64,000 bases of DNA from Pikeienuella litoralis (GCF_037646705.1 NZ_JBBHER010000006.1:62001-126000); one strand, 5' to 3'. Counted from the stretch's first letter, positions 17,825 through 27,740 are shown. Made by a program: numbers and translations. The notes: generated by a model not told the origin, from the letters alone.

Positions 17825-17930
17825 TGTCAGATATTGTGTGCTTGAGGCCTATTCTCGTCATTGGCTGACGAACCTTTCGCGGAACATAACGGCAAATTGA
17901 GTCTTGGCCTTAGTCCACTCCCGGTGAGGG
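17825..17930 (-). pseudogene. IS256 transposase 3'-end remnant
   Basis: About 100 bp on the minus strand encode the end of an IS256 transposase (KTQFAVMFRERFVSQ). The stretch is homologous to about 4.91-5.00 kb, the C-terminal end of the larger IS256 pseudogene. The two copies differ at many positions, so they are not a recent duplication. It abuts the IS3 remnant. Confidence 0.65.
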
Positions 17931-18265
17931 CGGTTCCACTGTGAATCGGCTCCAAAGTTTGGCCTTCAGAGATTTTAAAATCTAAATTCGACCTTTGTAT
18001 AAATATACTTTCCGCAACCTTCCCAATCGGGGCCGATGCCACCTCTCTCCACTCAAAATAAATTCCACTGCGACAATAAAATATACTACTTATTTGCATA
18101 GTAAAAGCTTACTTCACTTCATATAATTGAATATATACCGAGCGTAATAGGGATATATTATGCCCAAATAAGTTTTACATACACAGGCCTCAAGATGCTT
18201 TAACTTCAAGTATCTCAATACAGAGCAAAGGAAAGAGACCATCACGCCCCGACGTACGCCTTGCT
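17931..18265. other. AT-rich non-coding gap
   Basis: The stretch is much richer in A and T than its surroundings (runs such as TATAAATATAC, AAATAAATTCC) and lacks a convincing coding frame. A short palindrome GATTTTAAAATC lies near 17970. It separates the IS debris from the 3' end of the peptide importer operon. I see no terminator or RNA gene. Confidence 0.5.
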
Positions 18266-19306
18266 CTACGCCAGCCCTTCTGGCCGACCCTTCGCCTCTT
18301 CTTCGACCGCAAAGCATCGCACTCCGCCGTGGCCAGCCGTGAGCATGCTCGGGCTATCGGTGCGGCACCGCGGCATTGCCAACGGACAGCGCGGGTGGAA
18401 ATGGCAGCCGGATGGGGGGGATAGCGGGCTCGGCACCTCACCGGCGATGGGATTGCGCTGCTGGCCGGGCCTCGTCATGTCGGGAACCGATTCCAAGAGT
18501 TTTCTGGTGTAGGGGTGCCTGGGGTTCCTGAACAGCTCCTCGGCCTCGTTCCACTCGACCAGGCGGCCCAGATACATCACGCCGACATAATCGGAGATGA
18601 ACCGGACCACCGAAAGATCGTGGCTTATGAAGAGATAGGTCAGCCCCAACTCCTCCTGCAGCTCTCGCATCAGGTTCAGGATTTGCGCCTGCACCGATAC
18701 GTCGAGGGCCGACGTCGGCTCGTCGCAAATCAGCAGATCCGGTTGAGCCGCCAAGGCGCGCGCGATGGAGATGCGCTGACGCTGGCCGCCGGAGAACTGA
18801 TGCGGGTACCTGGCCGCCGCATCTGCTCCGAGGCCGACAAGATCGAGCAACTCGCGCACGCGCGCCCGCCGCGACGCCGCACCGGTTTCCGGCTCGTGCA
18901 CGCTGATCGACTCGCCTACGATCCGTTCAACGCGCCAGCGGGGATTAAGGCTGGCGAAAGGGTCCTGAAACACCATCTGGATCCGTCGCCGCGTACGCCG
19001 CTCGGCAAAAGACCCCTTTTCGACGGACATATCGGCGCCGTCGAAACGGATGGTCCCTCTGGAGAGCGGGTAGAGCCCCACCGCGAGCCGCGCCAGGGTG
19101 GACTTCCCGCAGCCGGACTCCCCGACGAGGCTGAATGTCCTTCCCCGGGGAAGTTCGAGATCGACGCCGTCCACCGCGCGCAAGACCCGCCTGCTTCGGC
19201 CGCCGAACAGGCGTTGATACCAGGGCGGCGAGACGTCGAAGAAACGCGCAACGTCCCGCATCTCCAGAAGCGGACGGTTCGACCTGGTGTCCTGAATGTC
19301 GCTCAT
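18266..19306 (-). CDS. Peptide/nickel-type ABC importer ATPase (DppF/OppF-like)
   Basis: This ATPase of about 346 aa has Walker A (GESGCGKST, about residue 57), Q-loop (VFQDPFASLNPRW), LSGGQ-type signature (HQFSGGQRQRISIARAL), Walker B (LLICDEPTSALD) and H-loop (FISHD). The C-terminal oligopeptide-transporter extension has the cysteine-rich iron-sulfur motif (CHFHPRCPLAMPRC) of the DppD/DppF family. The ATG at 19306 overlaps the preceding gene's stop. It is the last gene of the six-gene operon that starts with the binding protein at 25.4 kb. Confidence 0.92.
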   Translation of the reverse strand: MSDIQDTRSNRPLLEMRDVARFFDVSPPWYQRLFGGRSRRVLRAVDGVDLELPRGRTFSLVGESGCGKSTLARLAVGLYPLSRGTIRFDGADMSVEKGSFAERRTRRRIQMVFQDPFASLNPRWRVERIVGESISVHEPETGAASRRARVRELLDLVGLGADAAARYPHQFSGGQRQRISIARALAAQPDLLICDEPTSALDVSVQAQILNLMRELQEELGLTYLFISHDLSVVRFISDYVGVMYLGRLVEWNEAEELFRNPRHPYTRKLLESVPDMTRPGQQRNPIAGEVPSPLSPPSGCHFHPRCPLAMPRCRTDSPSMLTAGHGGVRCFAVEEEAKGRPEGLA

Positions 19307-20292
19307 GCGGACGCCTCGCTCAGCCAGCACGCGCTCAGATGCCCCTTCTCACCCTCAAGAACCGGGATCTCCTCTCGGCAACGCGCCATCGCCACGGGGC
19401 AGCGCGGCGCGAAGGGGCAGCCGGGAAAGACGGAGCCGACCTTCGGCATGCTGCCTTCGATCTGTTCGAGCCGAGCCGGCCGGCGGTCGATCGGAGGAAT
19501 GGACGCCATCAGGCCACGGGTATAGGGGTGCCTCGGCGCGCGGATGACGTGCGCTGTCGGGCCGATCTCGACAACGCGGCCAGCGTACATGACGGCGACC
19601 CGGTCCGTCGCCTCGGCGATTACGCCCATGTCATGGGTGATCAACACCACTGAACTTCCGTGCTCGCGGCTGAGGCGATCGAGAAGGCGGATGATCTGAG
19701 CCTGAACGGAGACGTCGAGCGCCGTCGTCGGCTCGTCCGCGATCACCAGCAACGGATCGAGACAGAGCGCGAGGGCGAGCACCACCCGTTGGCGCATGCC
19801 GCCGGAGAAATGGTGCGGATACTGGTCAAGGCGCTCGGCGGGGTCGGACAGTCCGGTCGACGCCAGCAGCGCGATCGCGCGGTCGCGCGCCTCCGCCCGA
19901 CTGAGCCCAAGCCGCGTGACGATGGTTTCGACAAGCTGGTCGCCAATCGTGAACAGCGGATTGAGGCTCGTCAGCGGATCCTGAAAGACCATGCCGATAC
20001 GGCGCCCGCGGACGGCGCGCAGCGCCTCGCCTCTCAGATGGTCGATCCGCTCGCCCTCCAGCCGAACCTCGCCGCCGGAAATATACAGCGGCGGCTCGAG
20101 CATGCCGGCGATCGCATTTCCCAGCATCGACTTGCCCGCTCCCGACTCCCCGACGACGCCGAGCGTCTCGCCTCTCGCCAAGGACAGACTGACGCCGTGG
20201 ATCACCTTCAGACGACGGCGGCGAACTTCAACCTCGACATGAATGTCGCGAACCTCGAGCAACGGCGCTTCCTCTGCTTGCTGTGTGGTCAT
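19303..20292 (-). CDS. Peptide/nickel-type ABC importer ATPase (DppD/OppD-like)
   Basis: This 329-aa ATPase pairs with the DppF-like subunit. It shows Walker A GESGAGKS, FQDPLTSLNP, HHFSGGMRQRVVLALAL, VIADEPTTALD and LITHD, followed by the family C-terminal cysteine motif (FPGCPFAPRCPVAMARC). I place the start at 20292 (MTTQQAEEAP) because it overlaps the permease stop as ATGA and yields the normal family length; the frame is open far upstream inside dppC, but that part is arginine-rich and not homologous. Confidence 0.92.
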   Translation of the reverse strand: MTTQQAEEAPLLEVRDIHVEVEVRRRRLKVIHGVSLSLARGETLGVVGESGAGKSMLGNAIAGMLEPPLYISGGEVRLEGERIDHLRGEALRAVRGRRIGMVFQDPLTSLNPLFTIGDQLVETIVTRLGLSRAEARDRAIALLASTGLSDPAERLDQYPHHFSGGMRQRVVLALALCLDPLLVIADEPTTALDVSVQAQIIRLLDRLSREHGSSVVLITHDMGVIAEATDRVAVMYAGRVVEIGPTAHVIRAPRHPYTRGLMASIPPIDRRPARLEQIEGSMPKVGSVFPGCPFAPRCPVAMARCREEIPVLEGEKGHLSACWLSEASA

Positions 20293-21239
20293 TGCAGGTT
20301 CGGGTTCAGAGCGTCGCGCAGCCAGTCGCCCAGCAGGTTGACGGAGAGCACCAGCGCCACCAGCAGGATTGACGGAAACGCCGTCATCCACCAGATGCCC
20401 GAGAACATGTACTCGCTGCCGACCTTGATCAGGGTGCCGAGCGACGGCTCGGTCGGCGGCACGCCGACACCGAGAAAGGACAAAGTCGACTCGAGCAGGA
20501 TCGCGGTCGCCAGATTGATCGTGGCGATCACGGTGACCGGGCTCATCGTATTGGGCAGGACATGGAGGACCGCCACCTCCCATCCCTTCCGGCCCACGAT
20601 CTGCGCCGCCAGAACGTATTCCTTCTGTCTCTCGACCATGACGATCCCGCGGACCGTACGGGCGTAATGCACCCAGCCGGACATGCCGATGGAGAATATC
20701 AGCACGGGCACCGCGATCTGGTCATGCATCTCCGCCGGCAGGAAGCCGCGCGCGACGCCGTTGACCAGCAGCGCGATAAGGATGGCGGGGAAGCTCAGCT
20801 TCACGTCTGCTATGCGCATCACCACCGCATCGACCCAGCCCCCCACATAGCCGCTGAGGAGCCCCAACGCCACGCCGAGCATGAGACCGAAAATGACGCT
20901 GGCCAGCCCGACGAGGAGCGAAAAACGCGCGCCATAGATTATCAATGAAAGGACGTCGCGGCCCTGGGTGTCTGTGCCGAGAAGATAATCCGGGCCGCCG
21001 CCTTCGACCCAGGCCGGCGGAAGCTCGCTATCCATGAGGCTGAAGCTCGTCATGTCGAACGGGCTGTGCGGGGCCACCCAATTCGCGAGAAGCGCCGTCA
21101 CCGAAATCGCCAACACAAGCAGCGCCGAAATCATCGCATAGGGCGTGTTGCGAAAGCTCCAGACGAGGTCTCCCCGCCATACACGCCCAGCCAGTCGCGC
21201 GGCGCCCTGAAAGACGCCCGAATTCTCTCGGTCGGTCAT
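20289..21239 (-). CDS. Peptide ABC importer permease (DppC-like)
   Basis: The 316-aa permease has the DppC-type N-terminal helix (ISALLVLAISVTALLANWVAPHSPFDM), the periplasmic motif GTDTQGRDVLSLIIYGARFSLLVG, and the EAA coupling loop (AAQIVGRKGWEVAVLHVLPNTMSPV). It overlaps dppB and dppD by 4 nt on each side, so the four transport genes are tightly coupled. Inner membrane. Confidence 0.92.
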   Translation of the reverse strand: MTDRENSGVFQGAARLAGRVWRGDLVWSFRNTPYAMISALLVLAISVTALLANWVAPHSPFDMTSFSLMDSELPPAWVEGGGPDYLLGTDTQGRDVLSLIIYGARFSLLVGLASVIFGLMLGVALGLLSGYVGGWVDAVVMRIADVKLSFPAILIALLVNGVARGFLPAEMHDQIAVPVLIFSIGMSGWVHYARTVRGIVMVERQKEYVLAAQIVGRKGWEVAVLHVLPNTMSPVTVIATINLATAILLESTLSFLGVGVPPTEPSLGTLIKVGSEYMFSGIWWMTAFPSILLVALVLSVNLLGDWLRDALNPNLQ

Positions 21240-22240
21240 CTTGAGCCCTTCCCGCGCGCGCCGGCGAGGCCGCCAGACAATCGCGGGTCAACCAGATAAT
21301 AAAGAAGATCCACAAAGAAATTTATTGCGACGAAGAAGAATGAGATCAGAACCAGATATGCGGACATAACGGGAATATCGACAAACTGGACAGCCTGAAT
21401 GAAGAGAAGCCCCATGCCGGGCCACTGGAACACCGTCTCCGTAATAATAGCAAAAGCCACGAGCGATCCGATCTGAAGCCCTGTGATTGTTATGACCGGA
21501 ACCAGCGTGTTTCTTACGGCGTGCCGGAAGTTGATGAGCCTGTCCGGCAGACCGCGCGCACGCGCGAAACGGATGTAATCCGCCCGCAGAACCTCAAGCA
21601 TTTCAGCGCGCACAAGGCGCATGATCAACGTCAGCTGAAACAGCGCCAGTGTGATCGCCGGCAGGACGAGCGCCTTCAGGCCGCTCACCGTCAGAAACCC
21701 TGTGGTCCACCACCCAAGGTCGACCACCTCGCCGCGACCGAACGAAGGCAGGAGTTCGAGCCCTATGGAGAAGACATAGATCAGCAGAACGCCGGTTACG
21801 AAAGTCGGCAACGAGATGCCGATCAATGACAACAGCTGAAGCACCTGAGCCGACGGCCTGCGCCGATGTATGGCGGCGTAGACTCCAGCCGGAATCCCGA
21901 GCGCGAGCGCAATCAGCGCAGCGGCGAACACCAGTTCGAGCGTCGCGGGCAACCGCTCTCCGATGAGCTTCTCCACCGGAATGGCGTTGCGGTAGGAGAC
22001 GCCAAAATCCCCCTGCGCCGCGCGCCCGACGAACCCTGCGAATTGCACGATGATGGGATCGTTGAGCCCGAGGTCCTCGCGAAGCTGCTCGCGATAGGTC
22101 TCGTCCACCTCCTCGCCCACCATGTTGTTGATCGGGTCGCCGACATGCGTGAACAACGAGAAGGCGATGAAGGCCACCACAAGCATGACAAGCACGCCCT
22201 GCCCAAGACGATACAGGGCGAATGGCAGAATCCTGCTCAT
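21236..22240 (-). CDS. Peptide ABC importer permease (DppB-like)
   Basis: This 334-aa permease begins ILPFALYRLGQGVLVMLVVAFIAFSLF, the usual first helix of DppB. It contains DLGLNDPIIVQFAGFVGRAAQGDFGVSY and the EAA loop YIRFARARGLPDRLINFRHAVRNTLVPVI (about 225-255). It forms the translocation pore with the DppC-like protein. The ATG overlaps the M81 peptidase stop. Confidence 0.92.
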   Translation of the reverse strand: MSRILPFALYRLGQGVLVMLVVAFIAFSLFTHVGDPINNMVGEEVDETYREQLREDLGLNDPIIVQFAGFVGRAAQGDFGVSYRNAIPVEKLIGERLPATLELVFAAALIALALGIPAGVYAAIHRRRPSAQVLQLLSLIGISLPTFVTGVLLIYVFSIGLELLPSFGRGEVVDLGWWTTGFLTVSGLKALVLPAITLALFQLTLIMRLVRAEMLEVLRADYIRFARARGLPDRLINFRHAVRNTLVPVITITGLQIGSLVAFAIITETVFQWPGMGLLFIQAVQFVDIPVMSAYLVLISFFFVAINFFVDLLYYLVDPRLSGGLAGARGKGSR

Positions 22241-23778
22241 TTCGGCGCCGAGAGTTCAGCCGCGCCGACGGGAGCCCAGCTCACATCGGGATCGAGAGGA
22301 TAGATAGGTCTGCGAAGCCGACGATAATCGAACGCGCTGATGTCCGACGTGGTGACGCCCGCGCCATTGCAATCCACGTAGCCGGCGCAGAAGGGCAGAA
22401 AGGCCGGTTTGCACTGCATCCGCGATTTGAGCACGATGAAGTCCTTTTCGCGAGGGTCGACGCCCACACATCGGAAGACGCCCTCATCGTAAGGCTCGAT
22501 ACGGTTGCTCGTCACCACGATCTGCAACTCTCCGGACTCGAACAGAACGGTCGGGCCCGGGTTGAGCCGCGTGCCCGTGAAAACCGGCCCGGTCACCGTG
22601 ATCTCACCCTCAAAAACCGCCGCCACGCGGCCGCGCAGGAGCAACGGATCGTTGGCGAAGGGGACCGAAGGCGTCGGCACCCTGCCGCCGAGCGCAATCT
22701 CTATCTCAGCGCCCTGCCCGGCCGCGAGCATCTTTCGCACGGATTCGGGATCGCAGACGGGCGCCGCCGCCACGTTCTTCAGTCCCTGACGCTGGATTTC
22801 GCGCAGCGCCGACATCGAGTCGAGCGCCCCGCCGGAATTGCAGGTGTCGGCGACATCCAACAGAAGCCAAGGCCCGCCTTCCCTGCCCGCCGCATCCCCG
22901 ATCGATTGCTCTAGCGGCGCGGGTTCAACCGTGAAATCCGCCCGCCGCGCCCAGGCGCGCGCCAGAAGCCGATCGCGAATGGCGCCCGCAAGGGCGGCGT
23001 CTCCGTCCGTCATGACAATGCAGCTGAGCCCGGCCTCACGCGTGTCCGCGAGCGGAAATCCGGCCAGAAGGCTGACGGCGAGCACCCCGGGCTCACGTTC
23101 CGCCTCCCGCGCGAGCGCGATGAGCTCGGAGAGAGGCGGCTCCGACGTGTTCATTCTCTGCAGATGAACGAGCGCCGGAATATTGCCCCACGCGGTCACG
23201 GGGTCGATCTCCCCCGCCATCACTTTGAGCGTAATCTCCCCGGTGCGGAGCCCGCACTCCCTCATGTCGAGATGAGGATATGTCTTGTAAGCGACGACCG
23301 AAGTCGGCGCCTCGACCATATCTTGCGTGACGTTCGCATGGAAATCGAGGCTGAGCGCGATCGGCAATCCGGGCGCGACGCCGCGCAGACGTCGAAGCAG
23401 AGCCCCTTCGCCATCCTCATGCGACTGCGTGACCATGGCGCCATGCAGTTCCAGAAACAGGGCGTCGCACTCGCCAGCCTCGATCGCCCGCGCGACCGCC
23501 GCGCAAAGCTCGCTCGAGAGCGCCTCGAAAGCCTCGTCCTCGACCGCGGCGCTCGGCGCGCATCTGGCGATCAGAGCCACGCTTACCTTTGCGCCGCTCC
23601 GTTCGGCCGCTTCGATCAGACCGCCGGTGGCGGTGGCGGTGCCGCGAAACGCAGCCTCGGCTTCGTCGCCTCGAAGCGGCCCCAAGCCCCCGCCGAAGGC
23701 GCTCAGAGGCGTTGGCACCGGCGAAAACGTGTTCGTCTCATGGCTGATGCACGCCACGAGAATGTTTCTGGCTTTCAT
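22237..23778 (-). CDS. M81-family metallopeptidase (MlrC/microcystinase C-like)
   Basis: The 513-aa protein matches the MlrC family: the N-terminal ACISHETNTFSPVPTPLSAF, then ALSLDFHANVT (about residue 138) and VAYKTYPHLDMRECG with potential metal-binding histidines and acidic residues, and a distinct C-terminal domain. MlrC hydrolyses linearised microcystin; relatives cleave unusual or D-/iso-peptides. It is placed between the binding protein and permeases of a peptide importer with 4-nt overlap to dppB, so the imported peptide is probably cut in the cytoplasm. No signal peptide is visible. Confidence 0.85.
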   Translation of the reverse strand: MKARNILVACISHETNTFSPVPTPLSAFGGGLGPLRGDEAEAAFRGTATATGGLIEAAERSGAKVSVALIARCAPSAAVEDEAFEALSSELCAAVARAIEAGECDALFLELHGAMVTQSHEDGEGALLRRLRGVAPGLPIALSLDFHANVTQDMVEAPTSVVAYKTYPHLDMRECGLRTGEITLKVMAGEIDPVTAWGNIPALVHLQRMNTSEPPLSELIALAREAEREPGVLAVSLLAGFPLADTREAGLSCIVMTDGDAALAGAIRDRLLARAWARRADFTVEPAPLEQSIGDAAGREGGPWLLLDVADTCNSGGALDSMSALREIQRQGLKNVAAAPVCDPESVRKMLAAGQGAEIEIALGGRVPTPSVPFANDPLLLRGRVAAVFEGEITVTGPVFTGTRLNPGPTVLFESGELQIVVTSNRIEPYDEGVFRCVGVDPREKDFIVLKSRMQCKPAFLPFCAGYVDCNGAGVTTSDISAFDYRRLRRPIYPLDPDVSWAPVGAAELSAPK

Positions 23779-23842
23779 GAGATCTCCGGTATCTCGAGGA
23801 AATCACGGGGCGTCAGCCGACGCCCCGCAGTTCCGGCGGGGC

Positions 23843-25429
23843 TCAGTTCTTGGTGACCCACCAAAGCCGAATCTTGTTGTCCGCCAGCTGAAGCGCTTCG
23901 ACCTCTTTCTTCGCCGCCCAGGTCAACGGCTGCTGATAAAGGGCTATGGTTCCATAGTCTTCCTTGTGGAGACGGAACGCCTCCGAGATCATTTCCTGGC
24001 GCTTGTCCATGTCGATCTCGACCTGGATCTTCTCCACGAGCTCGTCGAGGCGCGCGTTCTCGTAGCCGCCCGGGTTCCATTTGCCCCGCTGCTTGCCGCT
24101 TTTGCTGTGCATCACCGAGTTCAACAGGGCGTAGGCGTCCAGTTGAGGCGTGGACGCCCAGCCGAACAGATAGATGTCCGCGCCGCCCGAAAGCATCTTG
24201 TTGAAATAGATGCTCTTTGTCGAAGACGTATAGTTGACGTCGACGCCGACCTTGGCGAGCATCGCCGCGATGGCCTGGCATACTTGATCCGGGTTCACAT
24301 AGCGGTCGTTCGGGCAATCCATGCCGACGTCGAACCCATCCGGATACCCGGCTTCAGCGAGCAGCGCCCTGGCCGCATCGACATCGTATGGAGCGGCCCT
24401 CGGCGCGAGTTCGGCGTCGTAGCCCTGGATTTCCTTGGCCACGAGAATGCCTGTCGGCTTGGCCAGGCCGCGCATGACTTTCTCATTCAGGGCGTCGATA
24501 TTGATCGCCTGGTAGATCGCCTGTCTCACGCGCACATCTGCGAGCGGGTTCTCGCCCTTGACCGAACTCGAATTGAGTTCGGGCGATCCCTGGTTGAGGC
24601 CAAGGAACATGACGCGCAGATCCTCGCCCTTCAGAACCTGAAGGTTGTCGGCGCGTTCGATCCTCGCGAGATCATGCAGCGGCGCCTCCATGATGAGATC
24701 GACTTCGCCGGACAGCAGCGCGGCGACGCGTGTCGCGGATGAGGTGATCGGGGTGAAGATCACCTTGTCCAGATTGTGCTCCGGTTCATCCCACCAATCC
24801 GGATTGGCCACGAAGACCGTCTCGGCGTCGGGCCGCCGGCTTTCGATCATGAACGGCCCGGTGCCGTTGGCGTTGGTGGTGGCGTAACTTTCCTCTCCCT
24901 TGCTGGGATTGACCGGGCGCAACGTGTCGTTGGCCTCCATCCATTCCTTGTCGAGAATGAGGACGCCGGCGAGGTCGTTCAGCAAGACCGGATAGGGCCC
25001 GTCCAGATGGATATCGACGGTATGGTCGTCGATCTTCTCGACATCGCTGATCGCGGAGGTCGCCACGATATAGGGCGAGTTTTCATCCCGCGCACGGTTG
25101 AGAGAAGCCACCACGTCGTCGGCGGTGAAAGGGTTGCCGTTGTGAAACGTCACCCCTTCCCGCAGCTTGAATCGCCACGTCGTCGGCGCCGTGCGTTCCC
25201 ATGAAACCGCCAGCGCCGGCTCGAAGTTCAGCGTTTCATCGTAGCGCACCAGCGGCTCATAGACGTTCTGGAGAAAGCCGCTCGTGAACGTGGTGTAGTA
25301 GGCGTAAGGATCAAGCGAAGCCGCATCGCCGCTTGCGGCGAAGCGGAGCGTCTCTGCGCTCGCAGGCGCTGCAATCAGGCATGCGGCGAGCGCAAGCGCG
25401 CTCGAGCCGGTTGGTCGCATCCAAAGCAT
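23843..25429 (-). CDS. Peptide/nickel ABC transporter substrate-binding protein (family 5)
   Basis: This periplasmic binding protein of about 528 aa has a signal peptide (SSALALAACLIAAPASA, mature ETLRFAASGDAASLDPY). Family-5 landmarks follow: EPLVRYDETLNFEPALAVSWE, WRFKLREGVTFHNGNPFTADDVV and VRQAIYQAINIDAL. I start at the ATG at 25429, which has GGAGG five bases upstream; further ATGs in frame exist on both sides. It is first in the operon and is divergent from a LysR gene about 100 nt away, implying control by that regulator. Confidence 0.9.
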   Translation of the reverse strand: MLWMRPTGSSALALAACLIAAPASAETLRFAASGDAASLDPYAYYTTFTSGFLQNVYEPLVRYDETLNFEPALAVSWERTAPTTWRFKLREGVTFHNGNPFTADDVVASLNRARDENSPYIVATSAISDVEKIDDHTVDIHLDGPYPVLLNDLAGVLILDKEWMEANDTLRPVNPSKGEESYATTNANGTGPFMIESRRPDAETVFVANPDWWDEPEHNLDKVIFTPITSSATRVAALLSGEVDLIMEAPLHDLARIERADNLQVLKGEDLRVMFLGLNQGSPELNSSSVKGENPLADVRVRQAIYQAINIDALNEKVMRGLAKPTGILVAKEIQGYDAELAPRAAPYDVDAARALLAEAGYPDGFDVGMDCPNDRYVNPDQVCQAIAAMLAKVGVDVNYTSSTKSIYFNKMLSGGADIYLFGWASTPQLDAYALLNSVMHSKSGKQRGKWNPGGYENARLDELVEKIQVEIDMDKRQEMISEAFRLHKEDYGTIALYQQPLTWAAKKEVEALQLADNKIRLWWVTKN

Positions 25430-25529
25430 ATAAGCCTCCATCTGTCGCAACGCCCGGCGCGGATTCGCCCGCGGCGGGCTTTTTGTTTGCGGCTCTTTGA
25501 GATCTCCGCTGAAGGGGAAGGCTGGCAGA

Positions 25530-26504
25530 ATGGACACGAAAACGAAATTGCTATCTTTTCATGCCAACCGAACCAATGGTTATGGAATGCCGCATATGGA
25601 TCTAAGCTTCAGACAGTTGGCCGTTCTGCGGGAACTGATGACCAGCGAGACCGCCACAAGCGTCGCGAAGAAGCTCAATCTGTCGCAGCCCGGGGTAAGC
25701 AAGCTGCTGCGGCATACGGAGGAGCAGCTGGGCTTGCGCCTGTTCGAGCGGATCAAGGGCCGCCTTTACCCCACCCCGGAAGCAACGCTGCTGGTATCGG
25801 AACTTGAAAAGCTGATGGGCGCCGCGGAGGCCTTTGACCGCCTCGCAGACGACCTGCGCGGGTCTGTGGCGGGGAGGATCTCCATCGCGGCGCTGCCGAC
25901 GCTCGCCAACGTCTTTCTTCCGTCGGTGGTGACCGAGTTCCAGCACAAGCATCCGACGGTGCGGATCGCGGTCGAGGTGCTGCCTTCGCTCAGCATCGTG
26001 GACAAGGTGAATGATGGTCATGTGGATATCGGCCTGCTCGGCGACTCCACCGAGATGCCAACGAACAAATCCGAAGATCTCTTCGAATGCGACTCCGTCT
26101 GCATCATGCCCCCGGGCCATCCGCTGACAAGGCGATCCCACATTCACCTCGAAGACATGCTCGAGCATGTGATTGTTTCCTATTTCATTAAATCGCCATA
26201 TGGCGAGCGCATTGCGGGCACGTTCGCGGAAGCGGGTCTGACATACGATCCAAAGATCGAGGCCGGGGCATCCACCACCATTTGCGCGCTGGTCGAAAGC
26301 GGCGCCGGAATTGCGATCGTCGAGCCATACCTGCTCTACAGCCACACGCCGCCCAATGTCGTGTCCCGTCCGATCCGACCAGTGATCCCGATGCGGCCTC
26401 GACTGATCTACCCTCGTTATCGGCCCCTGACGAAGGCCGCCCGACAATTCGTAAACATGTTCAAGCAGGCGATGGAGGACAAGGCGCGACAGTTCGGACC
26501 ATGA
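25530..26504 (+). CDS. LysR-family transcriptional regulator, divergent from the peptide importer
   Basis: The protein has a LysR HTH (LSFRQLAVLRELMTSETATSVAKKLNLSQPGVSKLLRHTE, conserved from about the MDLSF methionine) and a co-inducer domain (VAGRISIAALPTLANVFLPSVV, VDIGLLGDS, GAGIAIVEPYLL). Possible starts are ATGs at 25530, 25587 and 25596; the conserved family start is the last, while the first has a modest Shine-Dalgarno. Divergent placement opposite the binding-protein gene is the classic LysR arrangement, so it probably regulates that operon. Confidence 0.85.
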   Translation: MDTKTKLLSFHANRTNGYGMPHMDLSFRQLAVLRELMTSETATSVAKKLNLSQPGVSKLLRHTEEQLGLRLFERIKGRLYPTPEATLLVSELEKLMGAAEAFDRLADDLRGSVAGRISIAALPTLANVFLPSVVTEFQHKHPTVRIAVEVLPSLSIVDKVNDGHVDIGLLGDSTEMPTNKSEDLFECDSVCIMPPGHPLTRRSHIHLEDMLEHVIVSYFIKSPYGERIAGTFAEAGLTYDPKIEAGASTTICALVESGAGIAIVEPYLLYSHTPPNVVSRPIRPVIPMRPRLIYPRYRPLTKAARQFVNMFKQAMEDKARQFGP

Positions 26505-26778
26505 TCCAAGCCATGCGGACCAATTCGTCACCCTGTCCGCGCCAAGCCGCGCTCGCCTCCGGGTCGACGCCCGCCGCCTGCGCGCATTGGCGCGAAACCA
26601 GGCGCGCGGATCACCCTTCCGCTCCATTCCGCCTGTCGGCGGCGAACCGGGTTGCTGTTGCTCGCGGCGGACTGCGTCTGGCGTGTGAACCGGTTCAGAT
26701 TCCTGATCCTCAGAATCATTTATCTATTTGATATTAAATAATAAAATATGTGCGAATCAAGACCGATCGTTTGATTGA

Positions 26779-27678
26779 TCATTTCGACCCATATTCATAC
26801 GCCGCCGCTTCGGCGCATTCCCTGATCCGCTCCATCTGCCTGCTGTCTCGGGCGCTCAGATAGCTGAAGGCGAATTCCAGTTTCCCGATCCTGGTGTTTG
26901 GCGATGTGTTCAGCCGAACGAGGCGCCCGGATTCCACCTCCGGCTGCGCCAGCGAGACGGGGAGAAGGCCGAGCCCAAAGCCGTCGGTTATCAAATGGAT
27001 CATCGTGGACAGCGATGCGCAGCCGTGCAGAAGCGGCGTAGGCAGGTTCGGATCGATGAAGACGCGCTCGACCTCGATGAATGGCATCGATCCTCTCAGG
27101 AAGGTGACGATCGGAAACTGCACCAATTCCCTTGGCGACAGCACGCCTTCGGGCAAGGTCATCCGCGGCGAGGCGAACCAGCCCAGATCGCTGCTGTAAA
27201 TCGGCACCGCGACCGCGCCGGCCGGGACCAGCTGCCTCACCAGAATGGCGACGTCGACGCCGTCATCCACGAGGCGCTTGGCGAGCACCGGCGAGAGCTC
27301 AACGGACAATTCCAGACGGGCGTCGGGAAACGCGCTCCTCACCCTGCTCAACATGCCGGGAAGCAACGAATGCACGATCGACTCGGAGACGCCGATGCGG
27401 ATCGTTCCGGCGAATCCGGAGGAAGGCAGCAGGCTGGCGGCGATCTGATCGCGCATCTCGATCAGCCGCCCGGCCTGATCGAGAAAGCGTCGCCCGCTGG
27501 GCGTGAGGCGGGCGCCATGGCGCTTGCGGTCGAACAGCTCGACGCCGAGCCGTTGCTCCGCCTCGGCGATCCTGGTCGAAACGGCGGACTGGGAGAGCCG
27601 CAGCTTCTGCGCCGCCGCCCTGAAGCCCCCGCAACGGGCCACTTCGCGGACCATTTCCGCATCTCTGATGTCAAACAC
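26779..27678 (-). CDS. LysR-family transcriptional regulator, divergent from the Liv operon
   Basis: This 299-aa LysR protein has an N-terminal HTH (FDIRDAEMVREVARCGGFRAAAQKLRLSQSAVSTRIAEAEQRLG, residues 2-46) and a periplasmic-binding-like effector domain (FAGTIRIGVSESIVHSLLPGML). It reads away from the branched-chain-type ABC operon, with a 132-bp shared promoter region that contains a 14-bp palindrome (27741-27754). It probably regulates the liv-type genes and perhaps the amidase pair beyond them. The 274-bp gap on its other side (26505-26778) is convergent and AT-rich at its right end, with no clear terminator. Confidence 0.87.
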   Translation of the reverse strand: MFDIRDAEMVREVARCGGFRAAAQKLRLSQSAVSTRIAEAEQRLGVELFDRKRHGARLTPSGRRFLDQAGRLIEMRDQIAASLLPSSGFAGTIRIGVSESIVHSLLPGMLSRVRSAFPDARLELSVELSPVLAKRLVDDGVDVAILVRQLVPAGAVAVPIYSSDLGWFASPRMTLPEGVLSPRELVQFPIVTFLRGSMPFIEVERVFIDPNLPTPLLHGCASLSTMIHLITDGFGLGLLPVSLAQPEVESGRLVRLNTSPNTRIGKLEFAFSYLSARDSRQMERIRECAEAAAYEYGSK

Positions 27679-27740
27679 GTCGAAGCCACCCCCGGCCGCG
27701 CACGGCCTTTGATCTGCTCAGGAGATCAATTCTATCACCT

